Shown piece after piece: positions 1-5,444 of a stretch of 6,010 bases of DNA. Position 1 is the first letter of the stretch. Every line of letters starts with the position of its first letter. Source of the stretch: Novosphingobium sp. (GTDB taxonomy: Bacteria; Pseudomonadota; Alphaproteobacteria; Sphingomonadales; Sphingomonadaceae); assembly GCA_028697875.1 (NCBI GenBank), contig JAQVEQ010000169.1, positions 1-6,010 of the forward strand, written 5' to 3'. The translations under genes were made by a program, and so were the position numbers. The notes under the pieces were generated by a model. That model had not been told where the DNA came from and searched no databases. It was given only the letters and a program-made list of their open reading frames with translations.

Positions 1-391
1 GGGCCTGCCCGCGGACGCGCCAGGCTTCCGCGCTGTCCATGCCTTCGACCCGTTGCAGTGCCTCGTCGTACTGGCCGCGCATGATCGCGGCGTCGCCCAT
101 GAGGATCGCTCCGTCGGAAGGCAGCTGGCCGAGCCGTTCGAGCCGCTGGAGAGTCGCCAGCGCACCTTCCCCGTCGGTCAGGCCGATCTGTGTCCGGGCG
201 AGCAATTCCAGCATGGCCGCATCGTCCGGCCGTTCCTTGAGCGCCGCAGCCAGACCGGCCCGGGCCGCACGGTAATCGTGGGCCTTGTAGGCTTGCTGCG
301 CCTGGACGAAATGTTCCTGCGGACCGGGGCCGCACGCGCTCAGGACCAGTGCGCCGGCAAGCGGAAAGACAAGGCGTTTCAAGGCAATCAT
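1..391 (-). CDS. TPR-repeat lipoprotein, N-terminal 130 residues (3' end outside window)
   Basis: The reverse strand reads open from an ATG at 391 to the left edge, so the C-terminus is missing. Residues 1-20 form a lipoprotein signal: Lys5-Arg6, a hydrophobic stretch, then the lipobox L-S-A-C with Cys20 as the lipidated residue. The mature part is Ala/Leu-rich and helical. It shows TPR-like spacing at about 27-60 (QAYKAHDYRAARAGL, then RPDDA), a second unit at about 61-94, and a third beginning near 96 (MRGQYDEAL). TPR lipoproteins are envelope scaffolds. Their partners cannot be read from this fragment, and a link to exopolysaccharide/PEP-CTERM-type TPR lipoproteins is only one possibility. 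The start is backed by an AGGGAG ribosome site on the minus strand (397-402). The gene diverges from the dehydrogenase gene at 531. Confidence 0.8.
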   Translation of the reverse strand, partial: MIALKRLVFPLAGALVLSACGPGPQEHFVQAQQAYKAHDYRAARAGLAAALKERPDDAAMLELLARTQIGLTDGEGALATLQRLERLGQLPSDGAILMGDAAIMRGQYDEALQRVEGMDSAEAWRVRGQA

Positions 392-396
392 GGGAG

Positions 397-402
397 CTCC
401 CT
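397..402 (-). promoter_or_regulatory. Ribosome binding site of the TPR lipoprotein gene
   Basis: Minus-strand AGGGAG lies five bases before the ATG at 391. It decides the start of this partial gene. Confidence 0.6.
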
Positions 403-518
403 AGCCAACAGGCCTGAAATTTCCGTTTCGCCGGAACCGGCGCGAAGGGTCTTGCGGTCATGCGATGCCACCCATACCTTCCCCTTCGCAAGGCCGCGAA
501 TGCGGCCGCCATATCGAT

Positions 519-523
519 GGGAG
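519..523 (+). promoter_or_regulatory. Ribosome binding site of the SDR gene
   Basis: GGGAG lies seven bases before ATG 531. It favours this start over the upstream in-frame ATG at 465, which has no comparable site. Confidence 0.6.
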
Positions 524-530
524 AACGACA

Positions 531-1532
531 ATGCCGGAATTCGACCGCCGCACAGTCCTCGCCGGAAGCGCCGCGGCGACAGTGCTTTCTGCCATGCCGT
601 CCGCTTCCGCGGCGGCGCAGGGGCAGCCCGACCTTTCCGGCAAATCGATCCTCGTTACCGGTACGTCTTCGGGCTTCGGCCGGCTTGGCGCGGAATATTA
701 CGCCCGCCTCGGGGCCAGGGTCTTCGCTTCCATGCGCGGCCTGCCGCGCCCGGAAGGGGAGGATTTGCGGCAGCTTGCCGCCGACGAAGGGCTCGACATC
801 ACCGTCCTTGAAATCGACGTGCTCGACGAGGGCCAGATCGCCGCCGGGGTTGCCGAAGCGGAACGGCTCGCGGGCGGCGCGCTCGACGTGCTGGTCAACA
901 ATGCCGGGATCATGATTACCGGCCCGGTCGAAATGCAGGACATGGAGGCGTTCCGGCTCCTGTTCGAAACCAACCTCCTCGCCTACCAGAGGATGGCGCG
1001 AGCCGTCCTGCCCGCCATGCGCAAGGCGCGTTCCGGCTATATCGTCAACATGGCCTCGCAGGCCGGGCGGGTGATATTTCCCGGGCTCGGCGTCTATTCG
1101 GCCAGCAAGTTCGCGGTGGAATCCTGGGCCGAACAGTTGGCCTACGAACTGGCGCCGCTGGGCGTGGGCATCGGCATTATCGAGCCGGGCGGGTACCCGA
1201 CGAAGATCATGCCCAATTCCAACGCCCCTTCCGCCGCGCTCAAGGCGCGCGAACCGGAAGAACGCCAGGCCGCCTATCCGGGATTGGCCGCGCAGATGGG
1301 CGTGTCGGGGACCAGCGCGCCGGCAAACGATCCGATGGACATCCCCCGCGCCATTGCGGAACTGATCGCCATGGCCCCTGCCGAACGGCCCTTGCGCAGG
1401 GCCGTCGCGGCCGGCCCCTCGCCTCAGGATCCGATCAATACGGTCTGTGCCGATGTCCAGCGCGCCATGCTGGAGGGAAGCCCGTTCGGTCCGGCGGTGG
1501 AGGCCGTGCTCGGCGGGAAGAAGCAGGCGTAA
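531..1532 (+). CDS. Tat-signal short-chain dehydrogenase/reductase (SDR), 333 aa
   Basis: This is a classical SDR, an NAD(P)-dependent oxidoreductase of unknown substrate. Visible motifs are TGTSSGFG (residues 43-50, the TGxxxGxG cofactor loop), D96-V97, NNAG (123-126), Asn148, Ser176, Tyr189-xxx-Lys193 and P219-G220. The catalytic Asn/Ser/Tyr/Lys set is therefore complete. Beta-strand 2 ends in A-S-M-R with no acidic residue, which suggests NADP(H); this is inference. Residues 1-30 look like a twin-arginine signal: D-R-R-T-V-L-A, then a mild hydrophobic Ala/Leu stretch and an A-S-A-A-A cleavage-like site. The SDR fold begins near residue 38, so the N-terminal 30 residues are extra to the family. 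I chose ATG 531 over an in-frame upstream start at 465 because GGGAG (519-523) sits seven bases before it and the twin-Arg then falls at residues 6-7. The tail after about 225 is longer than in minimal SDRs. Confidence 0.92.
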   Translation: MPEFDRRTVLAGSAAATVLSAMPSASAAAQGQPDLSGKSILVTGTSSGFGRLGAEYYARLGARVFASMRGLPRPEGEDLRQLAADEGLDITVLEIDVLDEGQIAAGVAEAERLAGGALDVLVNNAGIMITGPVEMQDMEAFRLLFETNLLAYQRMARAVLPAMRKARSGYIVNMASQAGRVIFPGLGVYSASKFAVESWAEQLAYELAPLGVGIGIIEPGGYPTKIMPNSNAPSAALKAREPEERQAAYPGLAAQMGVSGTSAPANDPMDIPRAIAELIAMAPAERPLRRAVAAGPSPQDPINTVCADVQRAMLEGSPFGPAVEAVLGGKKQA

Positions 1533-1534
1533 CC

Positions 1535-1560
1535 TTGATTCCGCGCGCAAAGCGTATAAG
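1535..1560 (+). promoter_or_regulatory. Possible promoter of ychF
   Basis: TATAAG at 1555-1560 is a good -10 match, and TTGATT at 1535-1540 resembles a -35. The spacer is only 14 bases, below the usual 16-18, so the -35 assignment is doubtful. The position, just after the SDR stop and about 60 bases before ychF, suits a promoter for the downstream rightward genes. I see no T-run terminator between the SDR gene and ychF, so read-through from upstream is also possible. Confidence 0.3.
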
Positions 1561-1613
1561 CGCCCTGCCCTGACCGGCGGCATCCTGCCCTTGCCGGCCG
1601 TTACCCTATGGCG

Positions 1614-1619
1614 AAGGAG
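1614..1619 (+). promoter_or_regulatory. Ribosome binding site of ychF
   Basis: AAGGAG lies five bases before ATG 1625. It is a near-consensus site for a highly expressed housekeeping gene. Confidence 0.7.
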
Positions 1620-1624
1620 CAACA

Positions 1625-2725
1625 ATGGGTTTCCGTTGCGGAATCGTGGGCCTGCCCAATGTCGGCAAGTCGACCCTGTTCAACGCGTTGACCGAGACGC
1701 AGGCGGCGCAGGCGGCCAACTATCCCTTCTGCACGATCGAACCCAATGTCGGGCAGGTCGCCGTGCCGGACGATCGCCTGGACAAGCTGGCCGCGATCGC
1801 CGGTTCGGCCAAGATCATTCCGACCCAGCTCGCCTTCGTGGACATCGCAGGGCTCGTCAAAGGCGCGAGCAAGGGCGAAGGGCTCGGTAACCAGTTTCTC
1901 GGCAACATTCGCGAAGTGGATGCCATCGTCCACGTCCTGCGCTGTTTCGAGGACGACGATATTCAGCACGTCGCCAACAAGGTCGATCCGATCACCGACG
2001 CCGAAGTGGTCGAGACCGAACTGATGCTGTCCGACCTCGAAAGCCTGGAAAAGCGGGTGCCCGCCGCACAGAAGCGCGCCAGCGGGGGCGACAAGGAATC
2101 CAAGATCGCCGCCAGCGTGCTCGGCCAGGCGCTCGACCTGCTGCGCGAAGGCAAGCCCGCGCGGCTGACCGAGCCGAAGGACGACGAGGAAGCCCGCGTC
2201 TTCAAGCAGGCGCAGCTGCTTACCGCCAAGCCGGTGCTCTATGTCTGCAACGTGGCCGAAGAAGATGCCGCAAGCGGCAACGAACTGTCCGCCAAGGTGT
2301 TCGAGAAGGCCAGGGCCGAAGGGGCGCAAGCCGTGGTGGTGTCGGCCGCGATCGAATCCGAACTGGTCGGGATGGACCCCGAAGAACGCGGGGAATACCT
2401 TGCCGAACTGGGGCTCGAGGAAACCGGCCTCGCCCGGGTGATCCGCGCCGGGTACCAGTTGCTCGGCCTCAAGACCTTCTTCACCATCGGTCCGAAGGAA
2501 GCGCGGGCCTGGACTTTCCCCGAAGGCGCCAAGGCGCCGCAGACCGCCGGCGAAATCCATACCGATTTCGAAAAGGGCTTCATTCGCGCCGAGACCATCG
2601 CCTTCGACGATTATGTCGCATTGGGCGGCGAATCCGGAGCGCGCGAAGCCGGGAAGCTGCGCCAGGAAGGCAAGGAATACGTGGTGCAGGACGGCGACGT
2701 GATGCACTTCAAGTTCAACGTCTGA
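1625..2725 (+). CDS. ychF: Redox-regulated ATPase YchF (Obg/OLA1 family), 366 aa
   Basis: YchF is a cytoplasmic P-loop protein of the TRAFAC class that hydrolyses ATP rather than GTP. It associates with ribosomes and acts in translation and oxidative-stress control. The G1/P-loop GLPNVGKST is at residues 9-17, the switch segment YPFCTIEPN at 33-41, the G3 motif DIAGL at 73-77, and the altered G4 motif N209-V-A-E212 (NxxE instead of NKxD) fits ATP preference. Cys36 lines up with the redox-sensitive Cys35 described in E. coli YchF, and His115 in I-Q-H-V lines up with its catalytic His114. A coiled-coil region falls around 130-200 and a TGS domain covers about 283-366, ending F-K-F-N-V as is typical. 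The 366-residue length is normal. AAGGAG at 1614-1619 fixes the start. The product is intact, with no oddities. Confidence 0.98.
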   Translation: MGFRCGIVGLPNVGKSTLFNALTETQAAQAANYPFCTIEPNVGQVAVPDDRLDKLAAIAGSAKIIPTQLAFVDIAGLVKGASKGEGLGNQFLGNIREVDAIVHVLRCFEDDDIQHVANKVDPITDAEVVETELMLSDLESLEKRVPAAQKRASGGDKESKIAASVLGQALDLLREGKPARLTEPKDDEEARVFKQAQLLTAKPVLYVCNVAEEDAASGNELSAKVFEKARAEGAQAVVVSAAIESELVGMDPEERGEYLAELGLEETGLARVIRAGYQLLGLKTFFTIGPKEARAWTFPEGAKAPQTAGEIHTDFEKGFIRAETIAFDDYVALGGESGAREAGKLRQEGKEYVVQDGDVMHFKFNV

Positions 2726-2731
2726 GCGGGC

Positions 2732-2760
2732 TGGACAGCGTCGCGGAGTAAAAGGATAGT
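2732..2760 (+). promoter_or_regulatory. Possible promoter of the metal-related gene pair
   Basis: TGGACA (2732-2737) and GATAGT (2755-2760) are separated by exactly 17 bases, matching sigma70-type spacing with 5/6 and 4/6 identity to consensus. Transcription would start about 2766-2768, practically on the ATG at 2768. That would give a leaderless or near-leaderless message, or mean the match is fortuitous. The same bases include AAAGGA (2751-2756), which could instead be a ribosome site on a read-through transcript from ychF. Confidence 0.3.
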
Positions 2761-2767
2761 GTGTGCC

Positions 2768-3097
2768 ATGCTCCGGCGCCTGTTCCTTGCTTTGCTGACG
2801 CTGTGCCTTGCGCTTCCCGCGGCGGCAATGCCGCTGGAGCAACCGGCTGCCCTGTCGGCCGGAGCACCGGCGGCTGTCGCCTCGATGGCGATGGATAACG
2901 GCGGGCCATGCCACCCGCAGGGCGGCAAGGCTGCGCTCGGCATGTCGCACGATTGTATCGGTTGTATCGCACCCTATCAGGCTGCCCCCAGACTGGCGGA
3001 GCCGTTCGCGGTCAGGGGTGCGATCCCGCGCCCGCTTGATACCATTCGCCTGCCTGCCTTCAGGGCTGGCCCGGAAACGCCCCCGCCCCGCGCCTGA
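2768..3097 (+). CDS. Small exported Cys/His/Met protein, probable metal binder, 109 aa
   Basis: I do not recognise a named family with certainty. Residues 1-20 are a clear Sec signal: L-R-R, a hydrophobic core, then A-L-P-A-A-A before Met21. The mature part, about 89 residues, has a compact set of possible soft-metal ligands: Met40-x-Met42, Cys48-His49, Met59-x-His61-x-Cys63-x-x-Cys66. It ends in a Pro-rich tail (P-P-P-R-A). Layout and size resemble small periplasmic proteins encoded ahead of copper-resistance genes (CopL-type or DUF2946-type), but the match is by general pattern only. It sits 42 bases after ychF and 72 bases before the outer-membrane gene on the same strand. ATG 2768 gives the cleanest signal peptide. 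GTG 2759 is an in-frame alternative adding three residues but lies only two bases from the AAAGGA site. I infer periplasmic copper or similar metal binding or sensing. Confidence 0.72.
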   Translation: MLRRLFLALLTLCLALPAAAMPLEQPAALSAGAPAAVASMAMDNGGPCHPQGGKAALGMSHDCIGCIAPYQAAPRLAEPFAVRGAIPRPLDTIRLPAFRAGPETPPPRA

Positions 3098-3112
3098 TCC
3101 CGCGAACGAGCC

Positions 3113-3143
3113 GCGCGCCTGTTGCCTGGAGGCCTCGGCGCGC
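3113..3143 (+). promoter_or_regulatory. Imperfect hairpin in the leader of the outer-membrane protein gene
   Basis: GCGCGCC (3113-3119) pairs exactly with GGCGCGC (3137-3143). Inside the 17-base loop, GCC (3124-3126) can pair with GGC (3131-3133) around TGGA. The structure ends 15 bases before the ribosome site at 3159. There is no T-run after it, so a simple intrinsic terminator is unlikely. It could instead stabilise mRNA or tune expression between the two genes. Confidence 0.4.
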
Positions 3144-3158
3144 AGTCCCGCACAGATC

Positions 3159-3162
3159 AGGA
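3159..3162 (+). promoter_or_regulatory. Ribosome binding site of the outer-membrane protein gene
   Basis: AGGA lies seven bases before ATG 3170. It supports this start over the in-frame TTG at 3122, which would put 16 extra polar residues before the signal peptide. Confidence 0.55.
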
Positions 3163-3169
3163 AAATCCA

Positions 3170-4444
3170 ATGAAGAACACGTCTTTCATGGCGCTTGCCT
3201 GCGCCATTGCACTTGCGTCTCCCGCCTCGGGCCAGGAGATGGATCATGCCCATATGGATCACGGGCAAATGAACCATGCCACAGAGCATGACATGCCCAT
3301 GCCACAGCAGGTTGCGCCGCAACCTGCCGCAGGATCGGGCACGTCCCGCCTGCCCGCCAGCGAAGGGGGCATGGGAGGCCTCCATTTGAAGGCCGCTGAC
3401 TGGATGGTCATGGCCCATGGGTTCGTATCGGCACAGTACACCGACCATTCGGGGCCTCGCGGAGATGACAAGCTTTACGCAACATCGATGGCAATGCTCA
3501 CGGGCACACGGGAAACCGGCTGGGGCCGGATCCAGTTGAAATCGATGATGAGCCTCGAACCGCTGATGAAGGCGGAAGGCTATCCCAACCTCATGGCCAC
3601 AGGCGAGACAGCGGGCGGTGTGCCGCTGGTCGACCGTCAGCATCCGCACGACCTGTTCATGGAACTGGCCGCAAGGGTGGATGTCGATCTCGGGGGCGGC
3701 AGTCTGTTTGTCTACGGTGGACCAGTGGCCGAACCGGCCCTTGGTCCCAGCGCGTTCATGCATCGCGGCTCTGCCAGATATAATCCCGAACCGCCGATCA
3801 CCCATCACTGGTTCGACTCCACACACATTACCTATGGCGTCGTTACGGCGGGCTATTCCGCCCGGGTATGGCAGATCGAAGCATCGGCTTTCCGTGGGGC
3901 GGAGCCGGACGAGGATCGCTGGGACATCGAGACGCCCCGGCTCGACAGCTGGTCGGTTCGTGCAACCCTTACCCCGTCGTCCAACTGGGCGATCCAGGCG
4001 AGCTATGGCGAAATCACCGAGCCCGAGGCGACCCATCCCGGCGAGGACGAACACCGCTTCACCGCTTCGGCCCACTACGATGACGGAAAGGGCCTTTCCG
4101 CCATGGCTGCATTCAGTGCGAAGAACCGTGTGCCGGGCCGGACGCTGACTGCGTGGCTGGCCGAAGTGAATTGGGACATCGACCGCACCAACACGGTCTT
4201 CGGCCGGTTCGAGAATGTCGCCAATGACGAACTGTTTCCCGACCATGACAGTCCGCTGCATGAGGCGGCATTCCGTGTCAGCAAGCTCCAGGCGGGATAT
4301 GCCCGGCGGATCGCACTCGATCCGTTCGAACTGGCGGTGGGCGGATCGGTGAACGTCTACGACGTACCGGGTGCTCTCGACACAGCCTATGGCAAGCGCC
4401 CATGGGGTTATACGCTGTTTGCCCGATTCAGCCTCGGGCGCTGA
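3170..4444 (+). CDS. Outer-membrane beta-barrel-like protein with Met/His-rich N-terminus, 424 aa
   Basis: Residues 1-21 are a Sec signal peptide (K-N-T-S-F, a hydrophobic core, then A-S-G before Gln22). Residues 24-44 are packed with metal ligands in a loose five-residue repeat, M-D-H-A-H / M-D-H-G-Q / M-N-H-A-T, followed by E-H-D-M-P-M. A Pro/Gly linker leads to about 350 residues from Trp78 with alternating polar and aromatic residues, short turns and no hydrophobic helix. This pattern, ending Y-T-L-F-A-R-F-S-L-G-R, suggests a transmembrane beta-barrel. His-rich spots within it include H158-P-H-D161 and a T-H-H-W-F segment near 220. The Met/His head resembles that of CopB/PcoB copper proteins, but I do not see CopB barrel motifs, so I regard it as a separate, poorly named family. 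The inferred role is copper or related metal passage or sequestration at the outer membrane. Codons such as AGA and ATA appear that are scarce in ychF, hinting weakly at a different origin. Confidence 0.82.
   Translation: MKNTSFMALACAIALASPASGQEMDHAHMDHGQMNHATEHDMPMPQQVAPQPAAGSGTSRLPASEGGMGGLHLKAADWMVMAHGFVSAQYTDHSGPRGDDKLYATSMAMLTGTRETGWGRIQLKSMMSLEPLMKAEGYPNLMATGETAGGVPLVDRQHPHDLFMELAARVDVDLGGGSLFVYGGPVAEPALGPSAFMHRGSARYNPEPPITHHWFDSTHITYGVVTAGYSARVWQIEASAFRGAEPDEDRWDIETPRLDSWSVRATLTPSSNWAIQASYGEITEPEATHPGEDEHRFTASAHYDDGKGLSAMAAFSAKNRVPGRTLTAWLAEVNWDIDRTNTVFGRFENVANDELFPDHDSPLHEAAFRVSKLQAGYARRIALDPFELAVGGSVNVYDVPGALDTAYGKRPWGYTLFARFSLGR
3239..3283 (+). repeat. Three degenerate 15-base repeats encoding M-[D/N]-H-x-x
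   Basis: Three in-frame units, each starting ATG (GAT or AAC) then CAT or CAC, encode M-D-H-A-H, M-D-H-G-Q and M-N-H-A-T in the mature N-terminus of the outer-membrane protein. They form a likely soft-metal binding tract. Third bases differ among units, so selection or old duplication is likelier than a recent slip. Confidence 0.6.
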
Positions 4445-4465
4445 TAGCAGGACAAGGATCGGACG

Positions 4466-4942
4466 ATGGGTGGAAGGGTGTTTTTCGAGGACCTCGAAGC
4501 CGGTGCCAAGGAGCGTTTTGGACGCTACGAGGTGACGCGCGACGAGGTCGTCGAATTCGCGGGCAAGTACGACCCGCATCCCTTCCACCTGTCGGACGAG
4601 GAAGCGGCGAAGACCCATTTTGGCCGCATTTCGGCGAGTGGCTGGCACACCTGCTCGATGATGATGGCGATGTTCGTCGAACATTTGCAGGAACGGCAAG
4701 AGGCTAGCATCGGCGGTGTCGGGATCGACGAACTGCGCTGGCTGAAGCCGGTCCATCCCGGCGATGTCCTCAGCCTCGAAACGGAAATCGTGGCCAAGCG
4801 CCGCAGCCGCTCCAAGCCGGGCATCGGAAGCGTGTGGACCAGGATGGTCACGTACAACCAGAACGGCGAAGCGGTGCTGAGCATGACCGCGATCGGGCTG
4901 TTCGCCCTGCGCGATCCCGATGCGCCCGTGGACGAAGCCTAG
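4466..4942 (+). CDS. MaoC-like hot-dog fold dehydratase/hydratase, 158 aa
   Basis: This single-domain MaoC-type protein is predicted to hydrate or dehydrate an acyl-CoA in the (R)-specific enoyl-CoA hydratase style, in the cytoplasm. The diagnostic hydratase-2 segment is at residues 36-61: Asp36-P-H-P-F-His41, followed by H-F-G-R and Ser58-G-W-His61. Asp36 and His41 are the expected catalytic pair, and Ser58-Gly59 the substrate-carbonyl contact. The later P-V-H-P-G-D-V-L block (about 93-101) is the usual beta-strand/turn of the family, and 158 residues is a typical length. AAGGA at 4454-4458 is seven bases before ATG 4466, and the gene starts 21 bases after the outer-membrane gene, so co-transcription is likely. 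No functional link to metals is evident; it may belong to a fatty-acid or amino-acid acyl-CoA pathway encoded elsewhere. No key residue is missing. Confidence 0.93.
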   Translation: MGGRVFFEDLEAGAKERFGRYEVTRDEVVEFAGKYDPHPFHLSDEEAAKTHFGRISASGWHTCSMMMAMFVEHLQERQEASIGGVGIDELRWLKPVHPGDVLSLETEIVAKRRSRSKPGIGSVWTRMVTYNQNGEAVLSMTAIGLFALRDPDAPVDEA

Positions 4943-4943
4943 C

Positions 4944-5444
4944 TCAGCTGCCGCACTGGACGGTGCCACTCTTGTCGTAGACGATTGCGCCGCCTGCTTC
5001 GCGCACTGTCAGGCGTCCGTCGTAGTTGACCGATTCCATCCCGGCCGGCCGGCCTTCCCCCGGCGCCAATGCCAGTTCGAAGGCGTATTTCTTGCCGGCA
5101 TAGTGCGTGCGCGCGCCGAACGGCAGTTCGGGGCTGCCCTTGTCGGCGGCGAAGCGGACGATATCGCCGTCGAGCTTCATGTAGCCGTTGTCGATCATCG
5201 CCAGCATCACCGCGCCAAGCCCGCTACCTTCGGCAACGAAGGAGCAGCCGGTGCCGTAAAGGCCGTTCGCCTCGATGTCGGGATAGAGGATCGGTTCCGG
5301 AGCGATCGGCGGCGCGGCGGCGCGATTGGCCTCTTCGACCATCGCGATGTCGCGTTCGTCGCGCGCTCTCTGTTCTTCGGGGCTCAGGGGTTCGTCTTCG
5401 CAGGCGGATAGGGCCAGCAGGGCGAGAATCGGGAGATAGCGCAT
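4944..5444 (-). CDS. Small lipoprotein of unknown function, 166 aa
   Basis: I do not recognise the family. Residues 1-15 are a short lipoprotein signal ending in the lipobox L-S-A-Cys15. The next residue is Glu, not Asp, so outer-membrane sorting is favoured if the E. coli rule holds here. A charged, probably helical segment follows (about 20-44), then a Pro-rich linker (45-55) and a compact C-terminal domain of about 110 residues. This contains Cys67 (G-T-G-C-S-F) and Cys164, three residues from the end, which could form a disulfide. I chose ATG 5444 over an in-frame upstream start at 5516 because the upstream 24 codons overlap mutL, the lipoprotein signal begins exactly here, and GGAAGG (5450-5455) is five bases before it. 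Its ATG shares the A of the mutL TGA stop, so translation is probably coupled to mutL. The overlap says nothing about a role in repair. Confidence 0.8.
   Translation of the reverse strand: MRYLPILALLALSACEDEPLSPEEQRARDERDIAMVEEANRAAAPPIAPEPILYPDIEANGLYGTGCSFVAEGSGLGAVMLAMIDNGYMKLDGDIVRFAADKGSPELPFGARTHYAGKKYAFELALAPGEGRPAGMESVNYDGRLTVREAGGAIVYDKSGTVQCGS

Larger units (their letters stand above)
392..530. other. Divergent intergenic region with two short inverted repeats
   Basis: These 139 bases separate two divergent genes and must hold promoters for both, but I cannot identify a convincing -35/-10 pair. Two exact 6-bp inverted repeats are visible. One is CGCCGG-AA-CCGGCG at 429-442. The other is GGCCGC-GAAT-GCGGCC at 492-507, about 11 bases before the ribosome site of the dehydrogenase gene. 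Short GC inverted repeats are frequent by chance in DNA this GC-rich, so an operator or leader hairpin is only a possibility. Confidence 0.4.

Noticed and set aside
465..530. A 22-residue N-terminal extension of the SDR from the upstream ATG at 465.
   Set aside because: It has no ribosome site, the residues are Pro/Arg-rich and unlike a signal, and it would bury the twin-arginine motif.
53..811. A 252-codon plus-strand frame across the TPR lipoprotein gene, the intergenic region and the start of the SDR gene.
   Set aside because: The translation is Arg/Pro-rich with no recognisable motif. It overlaps the well-supported lipoprotein on the other strand and the SDR in another frame.
1574..1597. 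A CCGGC/GCCGG inverted repeat before ychF, considered as a terminator of the SDR gene.
   Set aside because: The stem is only 5 bp with a 14-base loop and no T-run follows.
3170..4444. Calling the outer-membrane gene copB.
   Set aside because: Only the Met/His-rich head resembles CopB/PcoB. I do not see the expected CopB barrel motifs, so giving the symbol would overstate the evidence.
1601..4969. A 1122-codon open frame on the minus strand, antisense to ychF, both metal-related genes and most of the MaoC gene.
   Set aside because: The four sense genes all start at positions in the same frame (mod 3), and this antisense frame sits codon-on-codon against them. It stays open simply because sense codons TTA, CTA and TCA are avoided in GC-rich genes. 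Its translation shows no domain, signal or motif, while the sense proteins are well supported.
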